Below, in pieces: positions 1 through 8,921 of a stretch of DNA of 64,000 nucleotides. The position numbers and the translations under genes are program-made. Under the pieces are notes generated by a model, which saw only the letters and a list, made by a program, of their open reading frames with translations, made no database searches and had not been told where the DNA came from. The DNA is from Roseibaca sp. Y0-43 (GTDB taxonomy: Bacteria > Pseudomonadota > Alphaproteobacteria > Rhodobacterales > Rhodobacteraceae): positions 1 to 64,000 of the forward strand of contig NZ_JAFMPR010000005.1 of assembly GCF_020667835.1 (NCBI RefSeq), in the 5' to 3' direction. Numbering within the stretch: the first letter of the stretch is position 1; each line of letters begins with the position of its first letter.

Positions 1-18
1 GCGCCCCGGCGCGCGCGC

Positions 19-3000
19 TCACAGAACCACCTCGACCCGCGCGAAAGGTCCGGGGCCGAAAATGTCCGACACTTGCGCCACCTCGATGGCAAAGGCCACC
101 CCGGCCCCATCGGCGGACAGCATCGCCGCTGTATAGGCGTATTCCGGGCGATCCAGCATTTCCTCGCGCAGCACTTGGGTGCCCAGCCGCACCCGCAGGG
201 CATAGCGCTCATAGGCTTCCGCAAGCGGCACCTCGCTCGTGCCCCACGGATCGCCCCCTTCACGGGTGCGCCGGATCCATGTCACATCCAGCCCGCCCGC
301 CCCATCGGGGCGCGCGCGCAGATGCGCCGGGCGGTACGGGCGCAGGCCCACGCCGCGCGCGGTCAGGGTGAAATCGCGCTGGCTTGCATCGTCAAGCGGT
401 CGGGCCGCCGGGCCGATGCGGTAGCTGCGCTCCACCCCCAGCGCATCGCGCGGCAGCGTAATCTGGCCAAGGCGATCATCCAGCACGACCACAAGCGACC
501 CCTCGGGCCAGTCCAGCGGCATGACCGCGTCCGTGCCCTGTTGGCCCCGCAGCCGGCTGCGCAGGGCGTAGGTATCGGGCGCGACCAGCTCGGCCTCGGC
601 GAATTGGAAGATCTCCCACTCTTCGCCCTGCCCGATTGCCAGCCGGTTCGCACCACCCAACACATCCAGCGGGCTGGCAGACGCCAAGCTTCCGCGCAGC
701 ATCCGTACGATCAGCGCCGGACCTTCGTCCCAGCGCCCGCTCGCGGCGGCGGGCAAGGCGCTTTGCGTCACACCAAGGCGCACGGGGGCCGCGATGAGGG
801 CCGACAGCTCGAACGTATCCTCGCCCGTCGCATGATGCAGGGCCACGGCACCGGGCCAGGCGCGGGCCGCGACGCCCAGCCATGGCGCGTGGTCCTGCTC
901 GGCCCCCGGCAGCAGCGGCAGGTCCAGCACCACGGGTTGCACGGGACCGGGTGCGGTGTAGCTGGCCACGCCCATGCCGCCGCCCGTGTCGCCAAAGCCA
1001 TAGACGCCCGGTTCCACCCGCGTGGCTTCCATCTCGCGCGGGCCGGACAGGGTGGTACGGTCGATGCGCCAAAGCGATTGGCCCGTATCCGTCACGATCT
1101 CGACCACGTCGCCCGCGCCCAAGCCAGAGGACGGCGGCAGCGCGAAGCGTGCCGTGTCGCGGGCGACGCGCGCCTCTGTCAGCCAGCGTTCCGCGATCAG
1201 CCGCGCCTCGCCATCGGGCAGCACCAGAGGCAGGTCAGAGCCGGACGCGCGCGCGGCGCTGGCATCGGGAAAGACGGCTTCGGCGGTGCGCAGGTCGAAA
1301 TCGCCCCCTTCGGTGACATAGCCCAGCCGCACCCGGCCCGCATCTTCGGCTTGCGGCGCGCGAATGCGGGTCAACTCGCCGCCATCGGCGCGCACAAGGG
1401 CATCCATCCCGATCTGCGCCACCGCGCGCCCGTCACGAGAGATGAAGCGCAACTGCCCGTCGCGTTCCACGGCATCAATACCGTAAGCCAGCATGAGCGA
1501 TTGCAACATCGCGCGCGGCGCATCGGTAGAGGCCACGGCCATGCCGCGCACCACGCCATGCACGCGGGTCACATCGACCGGCCCCAGCCCGGCGCGCGCG
1601 CAAATCTCGGCAATCACCGCATCGAGCGGTTGCGCCGTCGCGCGCCCCGTCACCCAATGCCCGCGCAGCCAGTTCGCGCCATCGGCCCACAGCGCCGTGT
1701 TGGCGGGAAACCACGGATAGGGCCGCGCGTCCCATGCCCAAAGATGGGCGCGCGACATGTCCACCATGCGCCCGCCGTAGAATTCCGAGGTCGGGTTATT
1801 GGCGGGGCGTGACCAGTAGCGATGGGTGGCGCGCACATATTGCATCTGGATCGTGTCATCTCGCCAGCCGCGCGAGAAATAGGGCGCGAAGCTTTCCGAC
1901 GATTTCGGGTCCAGAAAGACGTTGGGCTGGTTGGTGCCCCGGTCGATGGCCGCACAGCCGTACTCGGTGAACCAGATGGGCTTCGAGCGCGGCTCCCACG
2001 CGGTTTTCTGGGCCGCGCGCACACCGCCCACCCGGTCGTGATGGTCGTTTTCCCACCAGCCGCGAATATCCTTGTAGCGCCAGATCCAGTCCTCGCCCCA
2101 TTCGCTGTCGTCGCGGATGGGGGTGCGGCGCTGCTGTTCACGGTCAAGCTGGCTGGCATAGAACCAGTCATACCCCTCGCCGCCCGCGACATTGGCGGTC
2201 AGGTAGTCAAGGTTGTAGATGCTACCCCAATCGGCATCGGCATGGTCGGTGCCATCGCGCCAATCCGACAGCGGCATGTAATTGTCAATGCCGATCACGT
2301 CGATATTGGGGTCGGCCCAAAGCGGGTCCAGATGGAAGAAGCGGTCGCCCTCGGGCGTGATATAGCCGAAATATTCCGACCAGTCGGCGGCATAGGTGAT
2401 CTTGGTCTCTGGCCCCAGAAGCGCGCGCACCTCGGCGGCCAGCGCGCGCAGGGCGGCGACTGCCGGGAAGCTGTTATTCGCGCCCCGGATCTGCGTCAGC
2501 CCGCGCATTTCCGACCCGATGCAAAACGCGTCGACCCCGCCCGCGGCGGCACAAAGGGCCGCTTGGTGCAGGATGAAACGGCGGTAGCGCCAGGCTTGCG
2601 GGCCGCTATAGCTGACCGCGCCGGGCGAGATGGTGAAATCGGCGGCGGTTGCGGTGCCGAAGAAGGCCGCGACTTCGCCCTGTGCGGCGGGGGTGCCGTC
2701 GGGGCTGCCATCCTGACCCGGTGCCTTGGACGTGGTGATCCGCCCGCGCCATGGCAGAACCGGCTGGTCGGTGGCGTCGGAATAGGGGTCGGGCAGGCCG
2801 TTGCCCGCAAGCTGTTCCATCAGGATGAACGGGTAATAGACGACCTTCTGGCCACGCGCCTGCAAGGCCGCGATGGCCTCTATCACCGCGCGGTCAGAGG
2901 GGGTGCCGCCATAGACGGGCGCATCGTTCAGCAAGGGCACCTGCGGTGTTTCCGCCGCGACACGGCCCGCGACAGACCACGGGTAATCCGGGGCGTCGCG

Positions 3001-3945
3001 ATCGGGGAATTCGACCTTGGGTTCGATCTGGCACTCGCCCGCGCGCAGGTCAGAGCCGAACCACGACACCACCATCACGGTCGATTGGCAGTTGGGCAAT
3101 TCGCGCGCCAACGCGTCCAGCCCGGCCAGAATATCTGGCTGGCCGGTGGGTGTGTTCAGGTTCATGGGCGTGTCGGCTTGCTCCAACAGCCCGGCGACAA
3201 GGGGCGGCCATTGAAAGCCGGGCTGCCGCTCTTGCGTGAAAACCGGCGTGGTCGCATAGGTGAAATCGCCCGTGCCGGGCATAAGCGCCACGCCCTGCAC
3301 CTGGCCCGTCATCCCGTCCGGGGCGGCGACCGCGCGCATCACCTCGAACGAGAATTGCGGCACCCGGTTGCCGAAAGCGCCCAGCTCCAGATCCTCGATC
3401 ACGACATAGGCAATACCGCGATAGGCCGGCGCGTTGCCCGCGCCTTCCACCGCGTCGATCAGCGGGTCGGGCAACTGGTCCTCTGACCCGTCATAGAGGC
3501 GGATGTTCAAATCCGACGGCGCGATTTCCTGCCCATCGGCCCAGATACGGCCGATGCCAAGGATCGGCCCTTCGCACAGCGCCACCGCGACAGAGATGGA
3601 ATAGCTGAACTCGCGCACCGTGGGCCTGCGCACGAATTTGCCGCCCCCGCCGGATTCGGTCACGCTCTCGGCGAACTGGGTCGACCAGATGACCTGCCCG
3701 CCCAGCCGCACGCGACCCCAGACCAAGGGCACGGGCGCGCCATCGAGCGCGCCGGTCACGCGCAGCCGCTCGATACGGCCCTGCTCGATGACCTGACTGC
3801 CGCCGCCCATCAGGCGCTGGTCGATCACGCGGCCCAGCGTGGCCCCCACCGCGCGCCCGATGACCATGCCCGACAGGCCAAGCACGGCCCCGCCAAAGCT
3901 GGAGCCGACAGCCGCACCGACGGCGGAAAGGACAAGAGTTGCCAT
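19..3945 (-). CDS. GTA baseplate megatron / host-specificity protein (RcGTA g15-like)
   Basis: A 1308-residue protein, last gene of the gene transfer agent cluster. It corresponds to the RcGTA megatron, which crowns the tail tip and contacts the recipient cell. The N-terminus has a glycine/alanine-rich hydrophobic segment (about residues 1-45). The middle (about 400-750) is rich in Trp and acidic residues and resembles the GTA TIM-barrel-like domain (segments such as FCIGSEMRGLTQIRG and IDVIGIDNYMPLSDWRDG). The C-terminal half is the phage tail domain with a fibronectin-like end. The start lies 7 bp after the g14 stop, consistent with a single late operon. Length and context make the family assignment firm; detailed domain borders are estimates. 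Confidence 0.93.
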   Translation of the reverse strand: MATLVLSAVGAAVGSSFGGAVLGLSGMVIGRAVGATLGRVIDQRLMGGGSQVIEQGRIERLRVTGALDGAPVPLVWGRVRLGGQVIWSTQFAESVTESGGGGKFVRRPTVREFSYSISVAVALCEGPILGIGRIWADGQEIAPSDLNIRLYDGSEDQLPDPLIDAVEGAGNAPAYRGIAYVVIEDLELGAFGNRVPQFSFEVMRAVAAPDGMTGQVQGVALMPGTGDFTYATTPVFTQERQPGFQWPPLVAGLLEQADTPMNLNTPTGQPDILAGLDALARELPNCQSTVMVVSWFGSDLRAGECQIEPKVEFPDRDAPDYPWSVAGRVAAETPQVPLLNDAPVYGGTPSDRAVIEAIAALQARGQKVVYYPFILMEQLAGNGLPDPYSDATDQPVLPWRGRITTSKAPGQDGSPDGTPAAQGEVAAFFGTATAADFTISPGAVSYSGPQAWRYRRFILHQAALCAAAGGVDAFCIGSEMRGLTQIRGANNSFPAVAALRALAAEVRALLGPETKITYAADWSEYFGYITPEGDRFFHLDPLWADPNIDVIGIDNYMPLSDWRDGTDHADADWGSIYNLDYLTANVAGGEGYDWFYASQLDREQQRRTPIRDDSEWGEDWIWRYKDIRGWWENDHHDRVGGVRAAQKTAWEPRSKPIWFTEYGCAAIDRGTNQPNVFLDPKSSESFAPYFSRGWRDDTIQMQYVRATHRYWSRPANNPTSEFYGGRMVDMSRAHLWAWDARPYPWFPANTALWADGANWLRGHWVTGRATAQPLDAVIAEICARAGLGPVDVTRVHGVVRGMAVASTDAPRAMLQSLMLAYGIDAVERDGQLRFISRDGRAVAQIGMDALVRADGGELTRIRAPQAEDAGRVRLGYVTEGGDFDLRTAEAVFPDASAARASGSDLPLVLPDGEARLIAERWLTEARVARDTARFALPPSSGLGAGDVVEIVTDTGQSLWRIDRTTLSGPREMEATRVEPGVYGFGDTGGGMGVASYTAPGPVQPVVLDLPLLPGAEQDHAPWLGVAARAWPGAVALHHATGEDTFELSALIAAPVRLGVTQSALPAAASGRWDEGPALIVRMLRGSLASASPLDVLGGANRLAIGQGEEWEIFQFAEAELVAPDTYALRSRLRGQQGTDAVMPLDWPEGSLVVVLDDRLGQITLPRDALGVERSYRIGPAARPLDDASQRDFTLTARGVGLRPYRPAHLRARPDGAGGLDVTWIRRTREGGDPWGTSEVPLAEAYERYALRVRLGTQVLREEMLDRPEYAYTAAMLSADGAGVAFAIEVAQVSDIFGPGPFARVEVVL

Positions 3946-3952
3946 GGATCAC

Positions 3953-4393
3953 CTATTCATTGTCTGGCACGGGCGGAAATTCGAACCGCGCGATGATGCG
4001 CCGCGCCCAAGGGCGGCTGAGGGGGGCACGCACAACGCCCGCGCGCGGGCAGGCATGGATAAAGCCCTGCCCGCCATCGCATTGCACACCCAGATGCTTG
4101 GCCCGCGCATTGGGGGCCAGTCGAAACAGCAGCACCTGCCCATCGGCGGGCGCATCTGCGGGCCACATATGGCGGCGAAGCGCGTCCAGAAGCGGCTCTC
4201 CCGCGCCGGCTTCGGCCCATGTCGGGCTATAGGGGGGCGGCAGTTCGGCCTCTGCCCCGTAGCGCGCGCGCCAGATGCCCCGGATCAGCCCAAGGCAATC
4301 CGCGCCCACGCCAAGGCGGCTAGCCCTATGGCAATAGGGCGTGCCAAGCCAGTCCATGGCCAGCGCCACCGGATCGCGCGTCAGCGCCGCCAT
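3953..4393 (-). CDS. GTA cell-wall peptidase, NlpC/P60 family (RcGTA g14-like)
   Basis: A 146-residue NlpC/P60 protein expected to cut peptidoglycan cross-links during GTA entry into the recipient. The catalytic cysteine sits in the motif GADCLGLIRG (about residues 30-39), with a conserved histidine region later (KHLGVQ, FIHACPRAGV). I chose the internal ATG at 4393 because the family homology starts at MAALTRDPVALAMDWLG. The longer open frame upstream only reads through g13 in another frame. The start overlaps the end of g13 by 13 bp, so translation is probably coupled. Confidence 0.92.
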   Translation of the reverse strand: MAALTRDPVALAMDWLGTPYCHRASRLGVGADCLGLIRGIWRARYGAEAELPPPYSPTWAEAGAGEPLLDALRRHMWPADAPADGQVLLFRLAPNARAKHLGVQCDGGQGFIHACPRAGVVRAPLSRPWARRIIARFEFPPVPDNE

Positions 4394-5253
4394 GGGCCAC
4401 CGGTATTGGCCGCGCCCGCCTTGGGATAGGCGGTCAGCCAGTCCTCGCCGGGGATATGCGGGAAGCCGCGGAAATTCAGGAAATTGGCGAACTTGTTGCG
4501 GCAAGTGGCGGCTTGCTTGTCGCAGCCCGCTTCCAGCCGGAACAGATCGCCCGTCGCCACCGGCGCGCGCAAACTGTCCCACAGCGTGATCTGGCGGCGC
4601 GCGCCTTGGGCGCGGTCGAGCCGGATCAGCGCGACTAGCCCTTCGGCCGCGCCCGACAGCGCCGTGATGCGGCCATGCGTGAACCAGCCGGGGGTGAAAC
4701 TGTCCAAACCGTCGAACAGCAGCACATCTTCGGCCATCCCGGCGAGTGCAACCTCTGCCGAGAACCCGGTCTGGCCCGTGTCGAACCGGCACGCGCCGTC
4801 ACCCAGCACGGCAGAGCAGGACGCGTGATAGACCCGCCCGCCCTGTTGGCCCAAGGCCTCGGACAGGCCGCGCAGCTCGGCCCGGAACGCCGCGCCGCTG
4901 CGCGTGATCTCGCCAAGCGAGCCGCGAAACAGCACGCGGCGCTCGGCCACGTCCTGCCAGTTCACTTCCCATATCGTCAGCTCGGCACCGTCATAGCGGC
5001 CCGCCAGAATGTCGGCCTCTGTCAGGCCCGCATCGCGCAGCGCGCCCACGGCTTCGGAATTGTCCACCGCCAGCCCTGTCACCTGTTCCAGCGCGCGCGC
5101 GGTCAACCCCGCTTCGGCGCGAAAGGTGATGCCCTGAAACCGCATGTCGCGGTCATGGTCGGTAAAGCCAAGGGTCTGCCCATCGGCGCGGACCAGCGCC
5201 CAGGCGCGCGCGACCGTGGTCGTGCCCGTTGCCAGATGCTCTGCAAGGGTCAT
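4381..5253 (-). CDS. GTA baseplate hub protein, DUF2163 / phage BR0599 family (RcGTA g13-like)
   Basis: A 290-residue protein of the DUF2163/BR0599 family, the hub of the GTA baseplate. The N-terminal half (for example LVRADGQTLGFTDHDRDM) is the DUF2163 part and the C-terminal half is the BR0599 part. Four cysteines in the last third (CSAVLGDGAC and CDKQAATC) match those reported to hold an iron-sulfur cluster in the RcGTA hub. The family ending RGFPHIPGEDW is present. It overlaps g12 by 4 bp (ATGA) and g14 by 13 bp. Confidence 0.93.
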   Translation of the reverse strand: MTLAEHLATGTTTVARAWALVRADGQTLGFTDHDRDMRFQGITFRAEAGLTARALEQVTGLAVDNSEAVGALRDAGLTEADILAGRYDGAELTIWEVNWQDVAERRVLFRGSLGEITRSGAAFRAELRGLSEALGQQGGRVYHASCSAVLGDGACRFDTGQTGFSAEVALAGMAEDVLLFDGLDSFTPGWFTHGRITALSGAAEGLVALIRLDRAQGARRQITLWDSLRAPVATGDLFRLEAGCDKQAATCRNKFANFLNFRGFPHIPGEDWLTAYPKAGAANTGGPWRR

Positions 5254-5882
5254 TGCCGCACCTCCAGCACCGGAACCGAAGGCAGGCTGCCCGCCTTGAA
5301 GCTAGCGACAGAGACCTGCACAAGGTCGGTGTCAAACCGCACCGGCACGTCGAACTCGAAACCCGCGCGCACCTCTGCGCCCACATCCGGCGGGCGGGTG
5401 AAGGTCACGCGCCCGGTGGCTGTGTCGACCGTGTAGTCATCGCCCAAGGTCAGCGCGGTCTGGCCCACGCCCGCCAACACGCTGCCCGCGACGGGCTTGG
5501 TGATGGTGCGGTAGACGGTCTGCGCGCCCGACGCATAGGCCTTGCGCAACTGGAACGCGCGCGTCACGCCGTCGCCCGTGCCGATCAACTGGTCAAAGGC
5601 GGTGATGGGGCTGGATGCCATGGCAGAGCGATAATCCGACCAATCCTTCCAGCGAAACCCGTGCAGGCGGCCTTGGCGGGCCTCGAAAAAGGCGATCATG
5701 GCTTCCAGATCGTCCAGCGCGCGCAGGCCCGCGCCCGCGTCATAACGGCGGCGCGAGGCCGACCACGGCGTGTTGCGCTCCTCGAATCCATTGGCCAGTT
5801 CGACAATCTCCGTGCGCCGCTCGGGCCCGCCAAGCGCGCCGAAACTCAGATTGGCTGGAAAGCGAATTTCGTGGAAAGCCAT
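5250..5882 (-). CDS. GTA distal tail protein, DUF2460 family (RcGTA g12-like)
   Basis: A 210-residue DUF2460 protein, the distal tail component between the tube and the baseplate hub. It opens with the characteristic MAFHEIRFPANLSFGALGGP and continues with the family signature around RRRYDAGAGLRALDDLEAM and GFRWKDWSDYRS. Length is typical. It follows g11 by 18 bp and overlaps g13 by 4 bp. Confidence 0.93.
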   Translation of the reverse strand: MAFHEIRFPANLSFGALGGPERRTEIVELANGFEERNTPWSASRRRYDAGAGLRALDDLEAMIAFFEARQGRLHGFRWKDWSDYRSAMASSPITAFDQLIGTGDGVTRAFQLRKAYASGAQTVYRTITKPVAGSVLAGVGQTALTLGDDYTVDTATGRVTFTRPPDVGAEVRAGFEFDVPVRFDTDLVQVSVASFKAGSLPSVPVLEVRQ

Positions 5883-5900
5883 GGGCTTGTTCCCCTATCT

Positions 5901-6515
5901 TCAAGCGTTGCGTTGGCCGCGCGACAACAGCCGCGCCATCTGCGCCGCGATCTGCGTTTGCGAGCGTTCGAACCCCGCCACATCGGGGGTCGAGATGTTG
6001 AAGGTCACATTCACCGGCTGCCCGCCGCCGCCCGCGCGCACGCCAAGCCGCCCGTCCGCGCCGCGTTGCAGCGGCAGGATCGCTTCCGGCCCCGCCTCGC
6101 CCATCAGGCCTGTGGTGCCGCCGCGCATGGGAAACGCGGTCGCCTGGCTGATGACGCCACCCTGCGCGAAGGGCAGAATGGACGACATCGCACCGCTTAC
6201 GCCTTGCGCCAGAAAGCCGCCAAGCGCGGTCTGCACCGGCTTCATCGCGGCGTTATAGACGCTGTCGATCATGGTCTGGGCAATGCCGCGCAGCGCGTCT
6301 TGCAGGCGCATCCCGTCGAAGATCACGCCGTCGAACGCGCGCCGCAAACCGCCCGCGAAATTGCGCGACAACCCGTCCACCTCGCGCGAGGTGAAGGTCA
6401 TCGACCGGCCCAGATTGGCCAATTCGCTGTCGAATTCCGCGACCAAGCTGTTGGCCTGGCCCAAGCGCAATTCAAGCGCCGCGATCTGTTGCTCGAACTC
6501 AGAGGGGGTTGCCAT
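5901..6515 (-). CDS. GTA tail tape measure protein (RcGTA g11-like)
   Basis: A 204-residue mini tape measure protein. The first ~60 residues are predicted to be a long amphipathic helix (EFEQQIAALELRLGQANSLV). A glycine/alanine-rich hydrophobic region follows (ALGGFLAQGVSGAMSSILPFAQGG) and then the family end with GEAGPEAILPLQRGADG. The short length fits the short GTA tail. Its start overlaps the end of g10.1 by 17 bp. Confidence 0.88.
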   Translation of the reverse strand: MATPSEFEQQIAALELRLGQANSLVAEFDSELANLGRSMTFTSREVDGLSRNFAGGLRRAFDGVIFDGMRLQDALRGIAQTMIDSVYNAAMKPVQTALGGFLAQGVSGAMSSILPFAQGGVISQATAFPMRGGTTGLMGEAGPEAILPLQRGADGRLGVRAGGGGQPVNVTFNISTPDVAGFERSQTQIAAQMARLLSRGQRNA

Positions 6516-6723
6516 CGCTCTGTCCTTTCACGGTGTCGGGGTAGCGCGCGGCCAGATCGTCCAGCCGCGCACGGGTCAGCGGCCCGGCACTGGCATCGAG
6601 CCCCGCCATCAAAAGCAGTTCCGCAGGCGTCAGCGCCCAGAAATCACGCGGATGCAGGCGCAACTGGCGCAAACCCAGCCGCATCAGCGCAGGCCAGTCG
6701 AGCGCGGTCGTGTTGTGGGTCAT
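6499..6723 (-). CDS. GTA tail assembly chaperone-like protein (RcGTA g10.1-like)
   Basis: A 74-residue protein at the position of RcGTA g10.1, of the phage tail assembly chaperone (TAC_6, formerly DUF2376) type. The segment HPRDFWALTPAELLLMAG is characteristic of this small family. It overlaps g10 by 4 bp and g11 by 17 bp. In tailed phages such chaperones bind the tape measure before tube polymerisation; that role is inferred here from family and position. Confidence 0.85.
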   Translation of the reverse strand: MTHNTTALDWPALMRLGLRQLRLHPRDFWALTPAELLLMAGLDASAGPLTRARLDDLAARYPDTVKGQSDGNPL

Positions 6724-7031
6724 GGCGCTGCAAAGGCGCGGGCAAGGGCCAAGGCCGCGGCGCGGGCGCAGGCGGGCATACCGCCCGCGATCTCGACCGT
6801 CATCAGGTCCGCCGCCTGCCCCTGCCAGCCGCCCCCGCGCAAGCCCGCCACGATGATCGCCAGCACGTCACGGCTGGCGATCTGGCCGCTTTCCAGCCGC
6901 GTGACCAGATCCAGCACGGTTTCGCCCTGCAAGCCCGCTGCCAGCTCTGCCAGCGCGCCAAGGGTCAGGCGCAGGGTGTGCGGCTGGCCGTTCAGAACCA
7001 GCTCGACCTCTCCCGCATAGGGGTTTGCCAT
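6720..7031 (-). CDS. GTA family protein gp10
   Basis: A 103-residue protein of the GTA-gp10 family, which lies between the tail tube and tape measure genes in RcGTA-type clusters. The start MANPYAGEVELVLNGQPH, the LRLTLGALAELAAGLQGE segment and the middle ASRDVLAIIVAGLRGGG are family-like. It overlaps g9 by one base and g10.1 by 4 bp. Probably a tail assembly factor working with g10.1; function inferred. Confidence 0.87.
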   Translation of the reverse strand: MANPYAGEVELVLNGQPHTLRLTLGALAELAAGLQGETVLDLVTRLESGQIASRDVLAIIVAGLRGGGWQGQAADLMTVEIAGGMPACARAAALALARAFAAP

Positions 7032-7453
7032 CAGGCACCCCCGTCGATGATGAAGTCCAACTGTCCGGCGCTGGCCAGCGACAGCTCGAACGTGGCCTCG
7101 CCATTATAGCTACCCGCGTAATCAAGGCCGGTAATCTGGAACGCCCCTTCGATGATGCCGAAATCGGGGATGATGACCTGGAAATCTGGCGTCTCGCCAT
7201 TGAAGAAGATGGCGCGCGCGCGCTCGTCGGTGCCCGCATCGCGAAACACCCCCGCGCCAGAGATCGAGGCAGATTTCACACCCGCGCCCCCCAGCAATTC
7301 GCGCCAGCCCCCTTGGCTGGAAAGTGACGTGACATCAACGGTTTCCGCGTTGAAGCTGATGCGCGTGGCGCGCAGGCCCGCGACGGTTTCGAACTGGCCG
7401 TCGCCGGTCATATCCACCTTCACCAGCAGGTCTTTTCCGTTTTGTGCGCCCAT
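7031..7453 (-). CDS. GTA major tail (tube) protein (RcGTA g9-like)
   Basis: A 140-residue tail tube protein of the TP901-1 major-tail type. It starts MGAQNGKDLLVKVDMTGDG and has the family motif NAETVDVTSLSSQGGWRELL. The C-terminus (EATFELSLASAGQLDF) is the expected beta-rich tube fold. It forms the stacked hexameric rings of the GTA tail. 24 bp separate it from g8. Confidence 0.92.
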   Translation of the reverse strand: MGAQNGKDLLVKVDMTGDGQFETVAGLRATRISFNAETVDVTSLSSQGGWRELLGGAGVKSASISGAGVFRDAGTDERARAIFFNGETPDFQVIIPDFGIIEGAFQITGLDYAGSYNGEATFELSLASAGQLDFIIDGGA

Positions 7454-7477
7454 CTGGGTGCCCTCCGTATGTTGAAA

Positions 7478-7885
7478 TCAGTCCTCGACCCGCGCGCGAA
7501 AGCGCAGGTCGATGCGGCGGGTCTGGTCGCCTTCGATCTTGCGGGCTTCAGCCCGGTCGAACCACAGCGCCACCAGCCGCCCGCGCGAGAGCGTGAGCCC
7601 AGGCGCATCCAGCACCTCGGCAATGCGGGCGGCGATCTGCTTGGCGGGCAGAAAGCCCGTGGCATTGGTCAGCACGCTGATGGTCAGCCGGTGCTCTGCG
7701 CCGTGGCCGGTTTTGTCGGATTGGTCCGTCACCTCTTCGGGGCCGATCAGCGCATAGGTTGCGGGCGGCGTGGCGGGCGGGATCGCGTCATAGATCGCGC
7801 CGCCGAGAGCCGTGCCCAGCTCGGCATCCGCCGACAGGTGCTGAAAGATCGCCGCTTGCAGCGCGGGGGCAAGGTGATAGCTCAT
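7478..7885 (-). CDS. GTA tail terminator protein, DUF3168 family (RcGTA g8-like)
   Basis: A 135-residue DUF3168 protein that caps the tail tube at the head-proximal end. It opens MSYHLAPALQAAIFQHL and carries the family segment VTDQSDKTGHGAEHRLTISV. The length is normal. It overlaps g7 by 4 bp. Confidence 0.9.
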   Translation of the reverse strand: MSYHLAPALQAAIFQHLSADAELGTALGGAIYDAIPPATPPATYALIGPEEVTDQSDKTGHGAEHRLTISVLTNATGFLPAKQIAARIAEVLDAPGLTLSRGRLVALWFDRAEARKIEGDQTRRIDLRFRARVED

Positions 7886-8220
7886 GCCGGCAACTCCTCT
7901 TCAGCGGTGCAGTCCAAATAGCGACCCTGCGCATCGGCTTCTGCCACCGACAGGATGCGGTAGATGCGCAGGCCTTCCACAAAGCGCTGTCCGGGGCGCG
8001 GGCGGCGATCGGTGCCAAAAGGCGCGGCCCGCAGCGTGATGCGCAGCCGTACCTCGCCCGAGGGGCCGAGCGCGCCCAGCCGTTCCTGCCCGCTGCGCGC
8101 GTCGATCGCGGCCCAATGCGTGCCCAGCGCGGTCCATGTGGTCGAAAAGCCGCCCGCGCCATCGGGGGTGGCGACCGGGCTTTCCAGCACCAGCGCGCGG
8201 CCGAGGTTCGGGGCGCTCAT
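7882..8220 (-). CDS. GTA head-closure (stopper) protein (RcGTA g7-like)
   Basis: A 112-residue head-tail joining protein of the phage head-closure type. It has the short basic N-terminus LGRALVLESPV and the motif TWTALGTHWAAIDARSG, followed by the RPRPGQRFVEGLRIYRILSV stretch typical of this fold. It overlaps both neighbours by 4 bp. In RcGTA this ring closes the capsid and docks the tail. Confidence 0.89.
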   Translation of the reverse strand: MSAPNLGRALVLESPVATPDGAGGFSTTWTALGTHWAAIDARSGQERLGALGPSGEVRLRITLRAAPFGTDRRPRPGQRFVEGLRIYRILSVAEADAQGRYLDCTAEEELPA

Positions 8221-8801
8221 ACCCGCCCCCCAAGGCGCAGGTCGCGCCAGCGTTCCAGAAGCGTGCGCACGCCGAAATCAAGGTCTTCGGACGCGCCACC
8301 ATCGCGGGATTCGTAGCTTTGCGCGGCCAGCAACAACACGGCTTGGCGCAGATCGGCGGGAACGTCCTCCCAGATGCCGAACCCCGCAGTCAGGGTGACA
8401 ACCGCCTGCCCGCCCGTGGGGATGGGCGGCAAGATGCTGCCCGTGGGCACAAGGCGCGGGCGCGGGCCATCGGCCTGCAAGGCGTAGCGCGCCGGGTCCA
8501 CCGGAGTGCTTGCGCCCTCGCGGTTGACCAGCGCCACAGCGGCCACCGCAGTGACCGGCGCAATCGGCAGAACCTGCCCGCAATCGGACCGCCAGCGCAC
8601 CAGCCGCAACGTGAAATCGCGCGCCAGCAATGCGCGGCCCGTGCGCGCCTCGACCGTGGCCATCGCCGCGCGCAGGTATTGCTCCAGCAGCGTGTCCTGC
8701 GTGGTGTCATCGGCAAACCCGCTCGACAGGCGCAGATGCTCGCGAAAGGCGGCAATCGGCAGGGCGGATAGCGGAACCGGGCTGATCTGGGTCAGGTCCA
8801 T
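8217..8801 (-). CDS. GTA head-tail adaptor (RcGTA g6-like)
   Basis: A 194-residue connector protein of the phiE125 gp8 / head-tail adaptor family. It begins with a short helical part (LPIAAFREHLRLSSGFADD), then EQYLRAAMATVEARTGRALL. The C-terminus (AVLLLAAQSYESRDG) is the helical bundle that binds the portal. It lies 120 bp downstream of the capsid gene, the largest gap in this part of the cluster. Confidence 0.9.
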   Translation of the reverse strand: MDLTQISPVPLSALPIAAFREHLRLSSGFADDTTQDTLLEQYLRAAMATVEARTGRALLARDFTLRLVRWRSDCGQVLPIAPVTAVAAVALVNREGASTPVDPARYALQADGPRPRLVPTGSILPPIPTGGQAVVTLTAGFGIWEDVPADLRQAVLLLAAQSYESRDGGASEDLDFGVRTLLERWRDLRLGGRV

Positions 8802-8921
8802 GAAAGCCTCTTTGCGTGAAAAACAGAACAGATGGGCGCGGCCCCGTGACCGGGGGACAGGGCTGCCACAAGGGCGCGCGCCCGACCCCGCCGCGCGCGA
8901 ACGCGACGGGGAACTTGCGCC

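Noticed and set aside
73-3486. Two long plus-strand open frames opposite GTA g15
   Set aside because: Low-complexity Arg/His/Gly/Ala-rich translations with no domain features, typical shadows of a GC-rich gene.
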